Positions 1-10,857 of a stretch of DNA of 64,000 nt are shown one piece after another. Made by a program: the position numbers and the translations under genes. The stretch spans positions 55,034,617 to 55,098,616 of the forward strand of contig NC_087070.1 in NCBI RefSeq assembly GCF_963678635.1, read 5' to 3'. The stretch comes from Symsagittifera roscoffensis (lineage: Eukaryota; Xenacoelomorpha; Acoela; Convolutidae). A model generated the notes under the pieces. That model made no database searches, was not told the DNA's origin, and was given only the letters and a program-made list of their open reading frames with translations. The number at the start of each line of letters is the position of its first letter. The first letter of the stretch is position 1.

Positions 1-475
1 AAATTTTAAAATTAGCTTCCAGTACACATACCGATTGGATTTTAAATAGAGACAAAAACATAATGAAATCTAACAAAAAATAACGAAGACATTGTTACAA
101 AGACAAAATATAAACCACCAAAATAATTCACGCTTTAGGCCAGCCACAGATTTAAAAACTGGAACATTTGTTTTAATACCCAATTTAAATACACAAAAAG
201 GAATCTCCAAAAAATTACAACCACTTCGAAAAGGACCATACCAAATAATTGATAAACCTACTGATTTAACATACAAACTTACTGACTCCGGTAAAAAAGA
301 AATTGTTCAAAACCGTAACAACTTGTTACCTTATTAACCAAAAAATACGCACTCCGCGAATTAACTCAAAAATGTTCTTTCACAGGTTTACAAATTGTTC
401 AAAACAATCCACAAACGGAACAAAATCAAAACGTTAATAACAATAAAAATCAAAAAACAATCCAACCGCAAAAAA
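1..475 (+). pseudogene. pol: Integrase C-terminal domain, first tandem copy (partial)
   Basis: Positions 92-337 read LKTGTFVLIPNL ... LQPLRKGPYQII ... NNLLPY, the SH3-like C-terminal domain that follows the catalytic core in Gypsy integrases. The preceding 60 bases encode the end of the core-linker (HTDWILNRDKN) in another frame, so a frameshift lies between them. The same sequence occurs 882 bases downstream. It begins before the window. After position about 340 it runs into an Asn/Gln-rich pol tail that is cut at about 475, where the second copy begins. Confidence 0.85.
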
Positions 476-1357
476 CAAATAACGACACAGATTTTATAAA
501 TTTTGAAATCATGACATTATGCCACTCATATAATATCAAACATATAACACGTACATCTCATGCACCATGGACAAATGGAATAGTCGAAGGTATGAACCGT
601 TCACTACAAGAATATCTTAGATGTATCATTAATGGAAATGATACACGATAAACTGAATGGTCAGCAGATGTAAACTCATTACTCTTATCCTAAGTTCACA
701 AATCACAACAACTCTAGGACTGTCAACATATGAAATGCTTTTTAATCAAAAGCCACGAAAGACAATTATGTTCACAGCAAATGCCCATAAAAATACACAA
801 GGTCATTGTCAACCAAATAAAGATTCAATATGTTATAATCTACCATTACATACACATGATGAAGACCACTTTCATCATCCACAAATTTTAAAATTAGCAT
901 CCGGTACACATACCGAATGGATTTTAAATAGAGACAAAAACATAATGAAATCTACCAAAAAATAACGAAGAAATTGTTACAAAGACAAAATACAAACCAC
1001 CAAAATAATTCACGCTTTAGGCCAGCCACAGATTTAAAAACTGGAACATTTGTTTTAATACCTAATTTAAATACACAAAAAGGAATCTCCAAAAAATTAC
1101 AACCACTTCGAAAAGGACCATACCAAATGATTGATAAACCTACAGATGTAACATACAAACTTACTGACTCCAGTAGAAAAGAATTAGTTCAAAACCGTAA
1201 CAACTTGTTACCTTATTATCCAAAAGAATACGCAATCCGAAAATTAACTCAATAATATTCTTTCACAGGTCTACAAATTGTTCAAAACAACCCACAAACG
1301 GAACAAAATCAAAACGTTAAAAACAATAAAAATCAAAAAACAATCCAACAGCAAAAC
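1..1357 (+). repeat. Tandem duplication of the integrase end, period 882 bp
   Basis: Bases 1-475 match 883-1357 closely: for example the integrase C-terminal ORF starting at 92 recurs at 974. Between them the sequence jumps back to the integrase core at about 476. Copy 3 at 57 kb has a single version, so the duplication is private to this copy. Confidence 0.88.
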
Positions 1358-1572
1358 GCAAACGCTCAAATATCTAACACACCAGAACCAAAAATATCTC
1401 AAAAAGAAAGAAAAAATAGAAAATAACAGAGAAAATTTTACCACAGGATGAAGAACAAAAATCCGAACATAAAGAATTATCACGACTTAGACTTCAAACA
1501 CGAATAAACTACAAGACATTCATCCCACAATCTAAAGTATTAAAGAAAGTTAAATTTCAAAAACAATTTTAG
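476..1572 (+). pseudogene. pol: Integrase core end, C-terminal domain and pol tail, second tandem copy
   Basis: The stretch from about 480 encodes the last part of an RNase H-fold integrase core. TSHAPWTNG is followed by VEGMNRSLQEYLRCI, which contains the catalytic Glu of the DDE triad, and then by the linker (657-965) and the C-terminal domain (974-1255). A low-complexity Asn/Gln/Lys tail runs to a TAG at 1570-1572. The catalytic Asp residues are missing because the copy starts inside the core. Stops occur at 648 and after 964, with frame changes between segments. The minus-strand counterpart is 56786-58016. Confidence 0.88.
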
Positions 1573-2380
1573 TTTTGATTAACGTCAATATTCTTTTTAA
1601 TCACTTTGATCTTTCACATTTCCTTAATAACATGCTGAAGACACACTCGATAAATTCTAGTTCAAATTCAGCCAAAAGAATTCATTCAAGTTTGTCGCCT
1701 TATTATCTCTAACACAAACTCATTAGCCGACAGATATCAATCTCCAGGCATGTCTATGACTATAACTTTACGACCTCCAGGTCAAAAATAACTTGCTAAA
1801 ACTTGACAACTAAAATAAATACTACTTCATTATTACAACCCTCACCTATCAAACAATGCAAAAATTAACAATTTTTTCCCAATTCAGACCTCACAAACCC
1901 TCCGACCAAAAATGGCAAATTAGCCTAAAGCAAAAAAGACCCATGATCATTTGGCTTAAAGTAAAAATAATTCAAAGATACCCCCAATTATTCGACAAAA
2001 AAAAAAAAAACTATGAAGGTCTCCCGAACACCATAAAACAAACCCTCGACAATTTTTGACAAAACTCAACCCACTTGTCAAAAAATCAATAAATAATCCG
2101 ACCACACTTGAATTTCGCCCCCAAAGTTTAAAAAATTTTCGACGAAACGAGTCATTTCTTAAATGCTTCTTTCTATAACAGTCGATAACTTAAAACAAAT
2201 ATTTTCAAACCTTTTCGCAAAATTTTCTATACTATTTAAATTTTTGCTATTCTTTGTAATTGAAACTTTTGAAGCCCTAATAATTTTTTCCATAATTTTT
2301 TGCAATCTTTTTTAATTTTCTATTCCCTATTTGAAATATATGACCACATCCACAGGTACGAAAATACAAAATCTATTTAA
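1573..2380 (+). other. Spacer between pol and the env region, conserved between Gypsy-A copies
   Basis: There is no convincing ORF. The stretch aligns with 55977-56785 (reverse) through most of its length. Near its end it carries a TCCACAG/GTACGA context also present in copy 3 as TTCACAG/GTACGA, a possible 3' splice site for a spliced env transcript; this is inference only. Confidence 0.55.
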
Positions 2381-2521
2381 ATGATACGAACCAATTTTAG
2401 TCGGAAAGATATTTTTCTATTATTCATAATTTTTCTCACATTTTTAACATTACTTATCATGACAATGTGCAAATGTAAAAAAAGGCAAAAGTCACATTCG
2501 CCTCAGCAACTATTATTTTGA
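2381..2521 (+). pseudogene. Small membrane ORF (46 aa here, 71 aa in copy 3)
   Basis: It starts ATG-ATA and encodes a hydrophobic stretch (FLLFIIFLTFLTLLIM) followed by a Cys/Lys patch (CKCKK). The copy 3 equivalent at 55761-55976 keeps the frame longer and adds a second hydrophobic segment and a short charged tail. It could be a separate small membrane protein or the signal/anchor part of the following envelope region. Here the frame is lost after the CKC motif. I do not recognise a family. Confidence 0.5.
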
Positions 2522-2574
2522 TACTTTTTATTGAAGAATATTATAATAAACATAAATTTTCCCTATAAGATTTA

Positions 2575-3130
2575 AACACTCAAATACCTTTTCAAATGTG
2601 CTAATCAACCACCACCAAAACAGTTCCCACCAACAACTTCCCAAGAAAATCCAATAACACCTACAACTCCTCAAAGACAACCCATACATTTTTGAAGAAC
2701 GACATGCACGATTACCTGAACCATTAGAACCAGTTAATCGCCAAGCACCTTTAAGCGAACCAACATATAATTTATGTCCCATTTTACAACAAGACTTAAA
2801 TCGAGTAAGACATATTAGTCAAAATCAAAATACACTTGAAATAAATAGACAAATTATACATCCAAGACGAAACAGAACTTTTCAAACTCCCAGAGTTCAT
2901 TTTAGTATATCTCACTCTCCAACACCAACTACCTCAGAACTTTCTAGCAGTACATTGCCAGATACCCCTACTCTTACTTCACAACATAGTACTTCAAATA
3001 TTCCATCAGACTATCTAGGTTCAACCCCAACATCAGAACAAATTCGTGAAAATCCTTTTAACCCCCAGAAGCTACTGAAAGCTTACCATATTGGACTTCA
3101 CACTCATATACTCAAGGTGAGCCCAATTCA
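2575..3130 (+). pseudogene. Pro/Ser/Thr-rich ORF upstream of env
   Basis: The translation is rich in Pro, Ser, Thr and Gln, with recognisable pieces such as LSEPTYNLCPILQQDLNRV and RNRTFQTPRVHFSIS. It is matched in copy 3 at 55211-55760. A frame change lies near 2690 and another at about 3070, so it is broken. It may be the N-terminal stalk of the envelope protein or an independent disordered protein; no homologous family is recognised. Confidence 0.5.
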
Positions 3131-6100
3131 GTGAATGAACCAATAGATATTTCTTCTGATACAAACTTATCATCCCTGCCAGGAACACTTTTCCTTTCCA
3201 TCAACACCATCTATGAGTCAAATATCACCAACACTTTTCCCCTTAATTTTCCAACCAATCTTGACGCTAGATACCCGGAACAATCATCGACAAATACCCC
3301 TCTACGGTTAGATTGGAATATTTTCGTAGCACCTTACCCACTATTTGGACAACATGAAGAAAGTAGCCGACTCCACAATCGGGCACTAAATAGATTACAG
3401 TATAGACAAGATATCCACAAAGATATTCAAGAACACATTATTCAAAAACTTCAACAAAATAGTCTCCAATTAAAAATTGAAATCACAGTCAGACTTAATA
3501 ATTTTGTTCAACACCCTTTTCCCCTAAGTCCACCAAATATAACAGCTCAATCATTACCTCCCCCATTTATAACAACTGTACAAAATACAACTGTACAACC
3601 GAACAAAATACAAATCCAACTCCTCGCACAGGACCTCAGGCTCTACTAGTAACACATTATGATTGTGAAGAAAACGAACAAAAAACATTACACAAATATG
3701 CTATAAACCAAGTAACACAATGCGAATCGGAACCACAAGCTATAAAAACCACAAATGTAATAGCAACATTATATTCAAAAGCCCGAGCAACAACACCTAC
3801 AGGCTATAAATTTACAGCGACATTTACCGAAAAGAAAGTAAGTTGATCACAAGTTTCCAATGTAAAAAAAAACCGACTTGATCACGAATCTTTCTATCAA
3901 AGTATTATAGAAAGACTTTCAAGTCTAAAACCCGACCATTGTAAAAAAGAACTAATCAGAAGGAACTTGACAAAAAAATAAAATCTCAAACAGTAAAATT
4001 GTAAACTTTCAAGTCTTCACCGACTCTGTACATCAAGCAGAACTTGAAAGATAACAAGGACATATTAAATTAGACAAAAGATACCCATACAACGGCGCAC
4101 ACGGACGACTAACTTATGATATTCACGAAAAACACTGGATACCATATTTGGAATAAATAATCCTTCAAACTGCAAAGCACATACAAACAATACAGGATAC
4201 CAAGGAATAATGTTTCTTGAGTGGAAAATACAACATGAAAAAATACAACTCACACGGGATTTAAAATGTAACACTATAATTTATCAAGGAATCAGACTAC
4301 CTTGTAAAAATGACCAAGGCTATTGTGATCCTACAACAAGGACACAAGCAACAATAGTTTGGTTTCCCGAAGACACTTGTACAACATTTCAAGTAGCAAA
4401 AATCCACGCTAGAAAGATTTAATTTTATGAAAAAAATTTAAATTTCAATCACTCCATCTCAACTGTAAATGTCAATCCAAATTAAAAAAGACAACAAAAA
4501 ACTAAATTCAGAAACATTCATAATATAGAAAACAAATTAACACGTTTTCAAATCTATTACAAAACAAAATTTGCATGTAAATATAATAATCCACTCTACA
4601 AAACCCATTATTCCTAAATACTAGTCGAATACGACAAAGATTTCAATATGACCACTGGAAAAATAAAATACAATCTCTATGCAAAACATCAACCTATCAA
4701 CGAAGAAACACCATACATCCCAGTAAATTTTCTTAAAAAACGCAGGAAACACTCGTGGAAAAGTAAAACCACAAGACACTGACAGCACACGATTACAAAA
4801 ATTATCACCAATGAATAGTGCATAGTTTGGCGCAATACACTATGACATCCACTTAGATATGAAATTAGACTACACAATTAGTAGAAATTTTCAAGAAATG
4901 TCACTTTCCGAATTAGAAACACTACATTAATTAAAAAGAATTAATGAACTAATTAGTTGAACTGAATTAATGAACTGAATTAATTGAAAGAATAAATGAA
5001 AGAATTAATGAGAGAATTAGAAAGAACTCAGATTTTACAATCATCCGCACTAGCAATTCTAAAAATACCCTACGCAGGATATTTGTTATCCGGAAATAGA
5101 TCAAACTTCCTTGAATATGAAGGAAACATCTTATGGTTTTATACTTGAACCAAAAAAGTATCACCATTATATGCTTTTGAAGATAAACTTTGTAGTAAAC
5201 TAATCCCGATAATCTATAAAAATAAAGAACATTTTGTCGATTTATTTTCAAAACGAACATAGTTTTGGGATACCGCAGTCCCATGTGGATCAGAAAACAG
5301 CCACAACGTCGTACAAATAAACTCCGACGAAGAAAAGTACTACCTACTTACACCATACCCTAAGTTAATGCAACCATTAAAAAAATTTTCACCCGAAAGT
5401 ATTCGAGCTATTGCTCGCAATCCCAATATCGATCTACAGGAATAAATTCTAAATCAGATATACAACATCACATTCGTACACAACAATTTCATGAACTACT
5501 AAAACAAATGGACACTAAACAACGACAATCGATAGATCAAAATTTAAGAAAACTTGCAGAAACTGCAGTATTTTCAGACATCTATACTCAAGACTACAGC
5601 GGATAATTTAAAGATATTAAGGACTACATATATTTAAACGGCGAAAAATATAGACCACAAGATATCTGACCAATACCTTTTTTAGTTTAGTAACCTTGAA
5701 AAACAAAATCCTTGCTTTTCTAGGATGGCCATTTTACATCTTAGAAAGATTGACCATCTTCTACGCTATGTTTAACTTTATTGGATTTCTTTTCTCATTA
5801 CTATAATGACTCTATAACACATGCGCAATACAAACACAAATAAACCGACAAGCAAGCGTAGCACGTATATTATTTGCAGAATTTTTTGGAATATTTTCAT
5901 CATCAATAAACAAAATACTTTTAGATGTACAAATCAAAGAATACAATACAAAATTATCAACAAACCCGAACACATATGACGAATCACACAATAATACAAA
6001 TTTATTACCTACAGCAACACATTTACCAAATATACAACAAAACCATCCGTTATCATTAGTTTCTCGAAATTTTAAAAACCTAACAAATCACAAACCCTCC

Positions 6101-6248
6101 AAACTTAAGACCAAGTAACATACAAAGCCCCATTCAACATATAGTAATACAACACCCCCAAAATGACAATACATATGAACAAATCATTGAACAGCCCCAT
6201 ACGACCACTTTTCAATCCCAAAATAATCATTTTTTCAGCCCACGATGA
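3131..6248 (+). pseudogene. Envelope-like membrane glycoprotein, degenerate
   Basis: The 3131-3649 segment is open (172 aa); later parts are broken by many stops and shifts. The ectodomain has a Cys-containing patch at about 4270-4420 (LPCKNDQGYCDPTTRTQ, then IVWFPEDTC) and a His/Asp-rich middle. It ends in an aromatic membrane region near 5720-5900, then a Ser/Asn/Pro/Gln-rich tail ending at a TGA that overlaps the next ATG. Position between pol and LTR, extracellular Cys pairs and the membrane segments support an envelope role. The layout recalls class III glycoproteins captured by invertebrate retroelements from chuvirus-like viruses, but that family call is inference. An AATTAATGA-type expansion at about 4930-5030 is private to this copy. 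Confidence 0.6.
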
Positions 6249-8060
6249 GCAGACAATTTGGATCACTCCATCGATCAAACTCCCACCATGCCAATCTCCA
6301 AAATCTAATCCTCATTATCCCACTTTTTGCTTTTCCATCAGCTGATTCACCACAAATTAATACATCATCAGGCATGAATTCTGATACTTACTCAGACATC
6401 ACAGTTTTTCAGACAATATCACAGTTTAATAACTCCGATATAGAAACTCCCGATGAATTCGCAGATTCCGAATCATCCCCTTCTACCTAAACCCAGACCA
6501 ACTCTTCAACCTTCTCAAAACCTCCTTTTCGATCTATTCAAACTCAAAACCACTGTACATCTCCCTCCACTCATTCTCATCTTTCCCAAGTAACCCCAAA
6601 CCTACTCCCAATTTATTTTTGAGCAATCAACCATTAATTCCCCAGATAATATTCAAATTTCAGAAGAATTAGATAATTTTATAACACTCGAACAACAGTT
6701 ACCATACCCCCACACTCTCACTATTCACCAATTATCATCAACAATAACATCATCAAATCCACCAACACCTACACCAACTTCAGATTATACTCCATCATTA
6801 GCTCAATCATCCACATCAACAAAAACATTCACTAGTACTAACCGAGCTTATAGAACTTTTAAACGTAAAATCCCAAATCAACCGTTCCAATCCAATCCCG
6901 GAACTGCCCGAGAATACGTTAACCATCCAGACCACACCAACATTGCAAACTATCTTCAAGTAACCCTACCTTTATTTCCCTATTATAAATTAAATCTATC
7001 CGACCCTAACCCTGAACCACATAATTTTGTAGATGAACATGTATTAATACTCACACTTCATTGGACCGCTTATTACATTTATACTAATGCCCTTGCTTTA
7101 CCACTCCATAACACCACACAAGTTATTGAGAGAAATAAGAGCGAATTATTTAGACTAACCACGTCACTAACATCCCGACAATTTACATAAATAGGATTTA
7201 AAAAATTACCTAAAACATTCACTGCACCCCGAGCTAACGACTATTCAATTGAATATTATGATCATAACATCATCAGACCTAACCAAGATCAATTTCTTGA
7301 CGATGATCGATTTGCAAACCCACAATCAACAGAAAATTTTTTCATTAAAACATCCTACTTATTCACACTTAGCATACTAAAAGCATAAAAAAGCATGATC
7401 ACATTATTTCAGAAGCATTATCCGACATTCAAGCATACGAATCATTTTACGAAAAATTTCAATCATTTTCGTTAGCTTTTCAATTTCTTACACCAAAAGA
7501 ACGTGATTTGCACTGTTCACATGACATCACGTTGAGAACTAAGCAAACACCCACCTACACTTAATATCGTTTTATACAGAATCGTTGCCATTTTGACACA
7601 CCATCACGACAACCCCACTACAGATTTCAATTCATAAATTCTAAATACACCTCTCCGTTTTTCCTAAATTTCACAAATTGTATTAAAAATACTAACCTTC
7701 AAAGAATCCTCCGGAATTATGACCCAATCACCAACATGCATATATTTTGTCCCCTCACCAAGACCATCAACGAAGAAGAATCTCAACCCCCTAATAGTCC
7801 CCTAATTCAATCTATAGAAATACCCATTTTAGAATTCATTCACAATACTAGATATAATCACAAATTTTACAATCTAATTCAGAACACACCTCAAGAATTT
7901 GCAGTAGGCACCGAAGAACTAAAAACCATAAAGCACTTTAATCGCTTTGGTCACTGCTTCAAACTAAAAACATCATTTGCATACTAGCAAAATTACTAAC
8001 CACGTCAGATCAGATGCTATTCACGAAGTTTTCCCTCATGGCTTCTTTCCCGACGATTAG
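6245..8060 (+). pseudogene. ORF4: large conserved ORF after env, function unknown
   Basis: It begins ATGAGCAG, sharing ATGA with the env stop codon, and ends at TAG 8058-8060. It encodes a Ser/Pro/Thr-rich N-terminus (for example SDIETPDEFADSESS) and then a better-conserved globular part with LTLHWTAYYIYTNAL near 7050 and FYNLIQNTPQEFAVGTEEL near 7880. Matches exist at 50331-52065 and 28018-28385 (reverse). Full length would be about 600 residues. Stops near 6488, 7188 and 7386 and several shifts break this copy. Retroelements rarely carry an ORF this large after env. No domain family is recognised; candidates are an accessory or matrix-like protein. Confidence 0.65.
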
Positions 8061-8142
8061 GTAAGTATGAATTGAATAATTTAAAACTAACTATTTCAAA
8101 ATAAAATAACCATTCTTTATAAATGATATATATTTTCTTTAG
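8061..8142 (+). other. Candidate spliceosomal intron (82 nt) abutting the ORF4 stop codon
   Basis: The TAG stop is followed at once by a GTAAGTATG donor, and the segment ends with a pyrimidine-rich acceptor TTTTCTTTAG. Equivalent GT-AG segments of 84 and 82 nt lie at 27934-28017 and 50249-50330 on the minus strand. Confidence 0.5.
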
Positions 8143-8474
8143 TCTTCACACCACGATCACCTACAAACAAGAAGAAACAAATAAAACTACAAACATTTTT
8201 ATTCATAATAAACTCTTTTAAACCTTCAGCACTAAATGATGCAGTTATTTTCAACATCGAAGTAGTAAATTAATCTTTAAATTTTTTCCCTAAAAGTAGC
8301 AATATTAAAATACGATGAAAATCAATTTATAATTTCAGACTTCCACAAAGCAGTAAAATTCAATTTCAAAGTAGTAAATTTATACAGAGAAGAAAGCATT
8401 AATAACCTTTTATATATCTTTTATTCACACGCACAAGAAATCTATCCACAATTGCACAGCTCACCCACTAGGAA

Positions 8475-10012
8475 TTGTTTAAAATAATGAATTCAAGTTT
8501 TAAGTTTTCACTAACAACAACTGAAACAAGCGATAACAAGTCTCCAACTTTCCTTTAACCCGGTTGGAAAAGAATTATATAAAAACCCAAACTAACCAAC
8601 GCAGCTTACCAAACACCATAAACCTCAAACTAACAGCATGACTAAGAAAAGAAAACCTACGGTACCCAAACCGGATTAAACCAGCTTAAAACTGGATAAT
8701 TTATTCTTTTAAGGATTATTACCAAGTCTAAGAAATAAACAATAAAACACCAAAAAGTCGTAAGACAAACCCAAGCCAAAAATAATTTGATTTCTGAGAA
8801 AAGGACACAGCCAAAGTAACAAAAGAAAAACCAGAAATAATATAACATAAAACGTTAGCACAAAACAGGACCCCTTGAAGAACCAGCATGAAATCGTACT
8901 CCCACTCCTAGTCTAACCCATCAGAGAGGACGTTGCTGATCATGCTCTATAGCCGGCCTAACCCACCGTGCTACACCCACGCTTTGTGACCACACCATAA
9001 TTTTGACAAGAGGTACTCGTGGGTGAGTAACTCTTAGAAATAACTAAAACCAAAACGCTTCTGCGAAAACAATTAACCAAAATCATAAATATAAAAACTG
9101 AATTAACAAAATTTTATAAAAGTGTAAAACATAATATGCAGTTCATTGATCATACGCAGCCACAAAAGGAGCATTCAAAGACTAGACGACCCCATCACAC
9201 TCGACCTACAGAATGGCTAAACACAACCGACATGCCGCTTACAATTACGACTCAAAAAGGATTTAGTGTACGACTTGACTTCGCAGAAAAGGACTTCATT
9301 GAATCAGACCAATGGCCACCTCAATGTTCAAGTATATGCACAGATCCGAGTCACAAGGCATTCCCTCCAAACACAATCTTCACGCCATTCCCAGACGAGA
9401 GTGATACTCAATCAGTTCTCCACCAAAGCAGAACAAGCAATCATTTCACCGGCGGTCGCAGTCATCGTCGAACAAACAACTAACAACTTCATATCGACGA
9501 CTCTAGCTTCCTGGAGCATTCTTCCCAAGAACAGAATAAAAAAGTGATGTTCGCCAAATACCAACGATCGCCATTCATCCTCCAATTACAGAAAGAAGAT
9601 AAAAATCAAAAACTCTGTAAACCCCGGATGGGTGGAACCAGATCTAAACTACATTTTATTAATGGTTATAAATTGGATATTTTATCACTATAAAAAATTT
9701 TATTCTAACCAATCATGATCCATCTAACTAACAACCCACTTATTTGTAAGTGCTGAAATTACCAGAGAGATTTGAATTTAACTTAGAAATTAGTTACCTC
9801 TTCAAGAGACCTTTTAGCAATCACATTAAGCCAGTATACTTTAGATCTATTGAGCCTAGCAGAGACTAGTTAAACACCCTGAGACTAGTAGATATAAGAG
9901 TAAGATTAGGATCGGTATTATACTAAGAAGTTGCACGAATCGATCGGCCGAAAATAGGATAGCCTGACGAGCAGACGGTGTACCCACCCGAAATTACTCT
10001 ATGAGTTAGACC
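8475..10012 (+). repeat. 3' LTR region of Gypsy-A copy 1 (limits approximate)
   Basis: The stretch aligns with the reverse complements of 48337-49885 and 26368-27760. A TATA-like element at 8576-8584 near its start fits the end of U3, so the true LTR start is probably just upstream. Shared landmarks are AGCCGGCCTAACCCACCGTG near 8950 and CTCTATGAGTTAGACC at the end. Small ORFs inside it (9136-9483, 9266-9547) are discussed under findings. No TG/CA termini could be fixed. Confidence 0.7.
8576..8584 (+). promoter_or_regulatory. TATA-box-like element in the LTR
   Basis: TATATAAAA lies about 20 bases upstream of the conserved ACCAACGCAGC tract. In copy 3 the position is weakened to a TTATATGTTAA-like form. 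This is motif and position only. Confidence 0.4.
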
Positions 10013-10857
10013 AAAGAACATAACTCAATCAGCTTGATCATTTTACGTTTAAGTGTTTTTAATGGGTTTTGACGACAGAATTCGTATATCATAGGCTTAA
10101 ATGAAGACGCAAACATATTAAGATCTGTGATAGAGAAAGATTCGCATAGACTTTCCTTTTAATAGCAAGGCTGCTTTTGAATTTAGTGGTTGAAACACTT
10201 TTAATCACTAACATGTTGGACTTGGTGGATTATCTTCGACTTGCCATTCAACATAACCAGGGCATTTCGATTTTTCCGTTTTTGGCTTGTCAACACTGAA
10301 ATACAATTCATTCAAGAACAATTTTTGAAGAATGGGCTATCTAGCTTTGAAGTTGCTTCTACACTGTGAGATGCAAAAGGTGGTTAACAACAGCTGACTA
10401 TTTTTGAGAGAAATTGTTTCAACTTGATGATCTTTGCAATAACATTGTTTTGTAAAACCTGTTTTGTATCGAAATTTTTTCTTGACCCGTTCAATTCACA
10501 TTTAATAAATCACATTTAAGCGTTTTGTGCCTTTTATTCTGAATCAAAAATTTTGTTTTATTTGGAAGAAGCCGGCAAAAATTTATCTTGTGAGATTAAT
10601 ACATTGACTTACAAGTTCTTGTAAGAAATCAACCAAAAGGGATACTCCGAGCTCGGCATTCCTAAAGGGTCGTTCCATATTTTAAATTGAGGAAAGCTTC
10701 TTAGTCTCATTTAAACGTTTTTCAGCATCAAGTGCTATGATAGCGTGAAACGGAAGATTTTCAAAAAAAGTCCTTGCAAAAAGCTTTATTTAAATTTAAT
10801 CAACTTTAAAGTCAATACTATTTGATAGAGCATAGAGGAAAATTAGAAAAACCAGTG
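10013..10857. other. No gene seen
   Basis: AT-rich DNA with short random ORFs on both strands. No similarity to the flanking elements was recognised. Confidence 0.6.

Larger units (their letters stand above)
1..10012 (+). mobile_element. Gypsy-A copy 1: 3' part of an env-bearing Ty3/Gypsy-type LTR retrotransposon
   Basis: The order seen is integrase end, small membrane ORF, Pro-rich ORF, envelope-like ORF, ORF4, then LTR. The same order and closely similar sequence recur on the minus strand at 48337-64000, and the last part recurs at 26368-28385. The 5' LTR, gag and most of pol are outside the window. The third region between pol and LTR is unusually long (about 6.5 kb). All frames carry stops and shifts, so this copy is dead. 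The right limit at about 10012 is where the three copies stop matching; the LTR termini were not proven by a target-site duplication. Confidence 0.9.

Noticed and set aside
1-10012. An exogenous or active retrovirus
   Set aside because: Every major frame is broken, and copy 3's RT catalytic site is altered. Only genomic remnants are seen.
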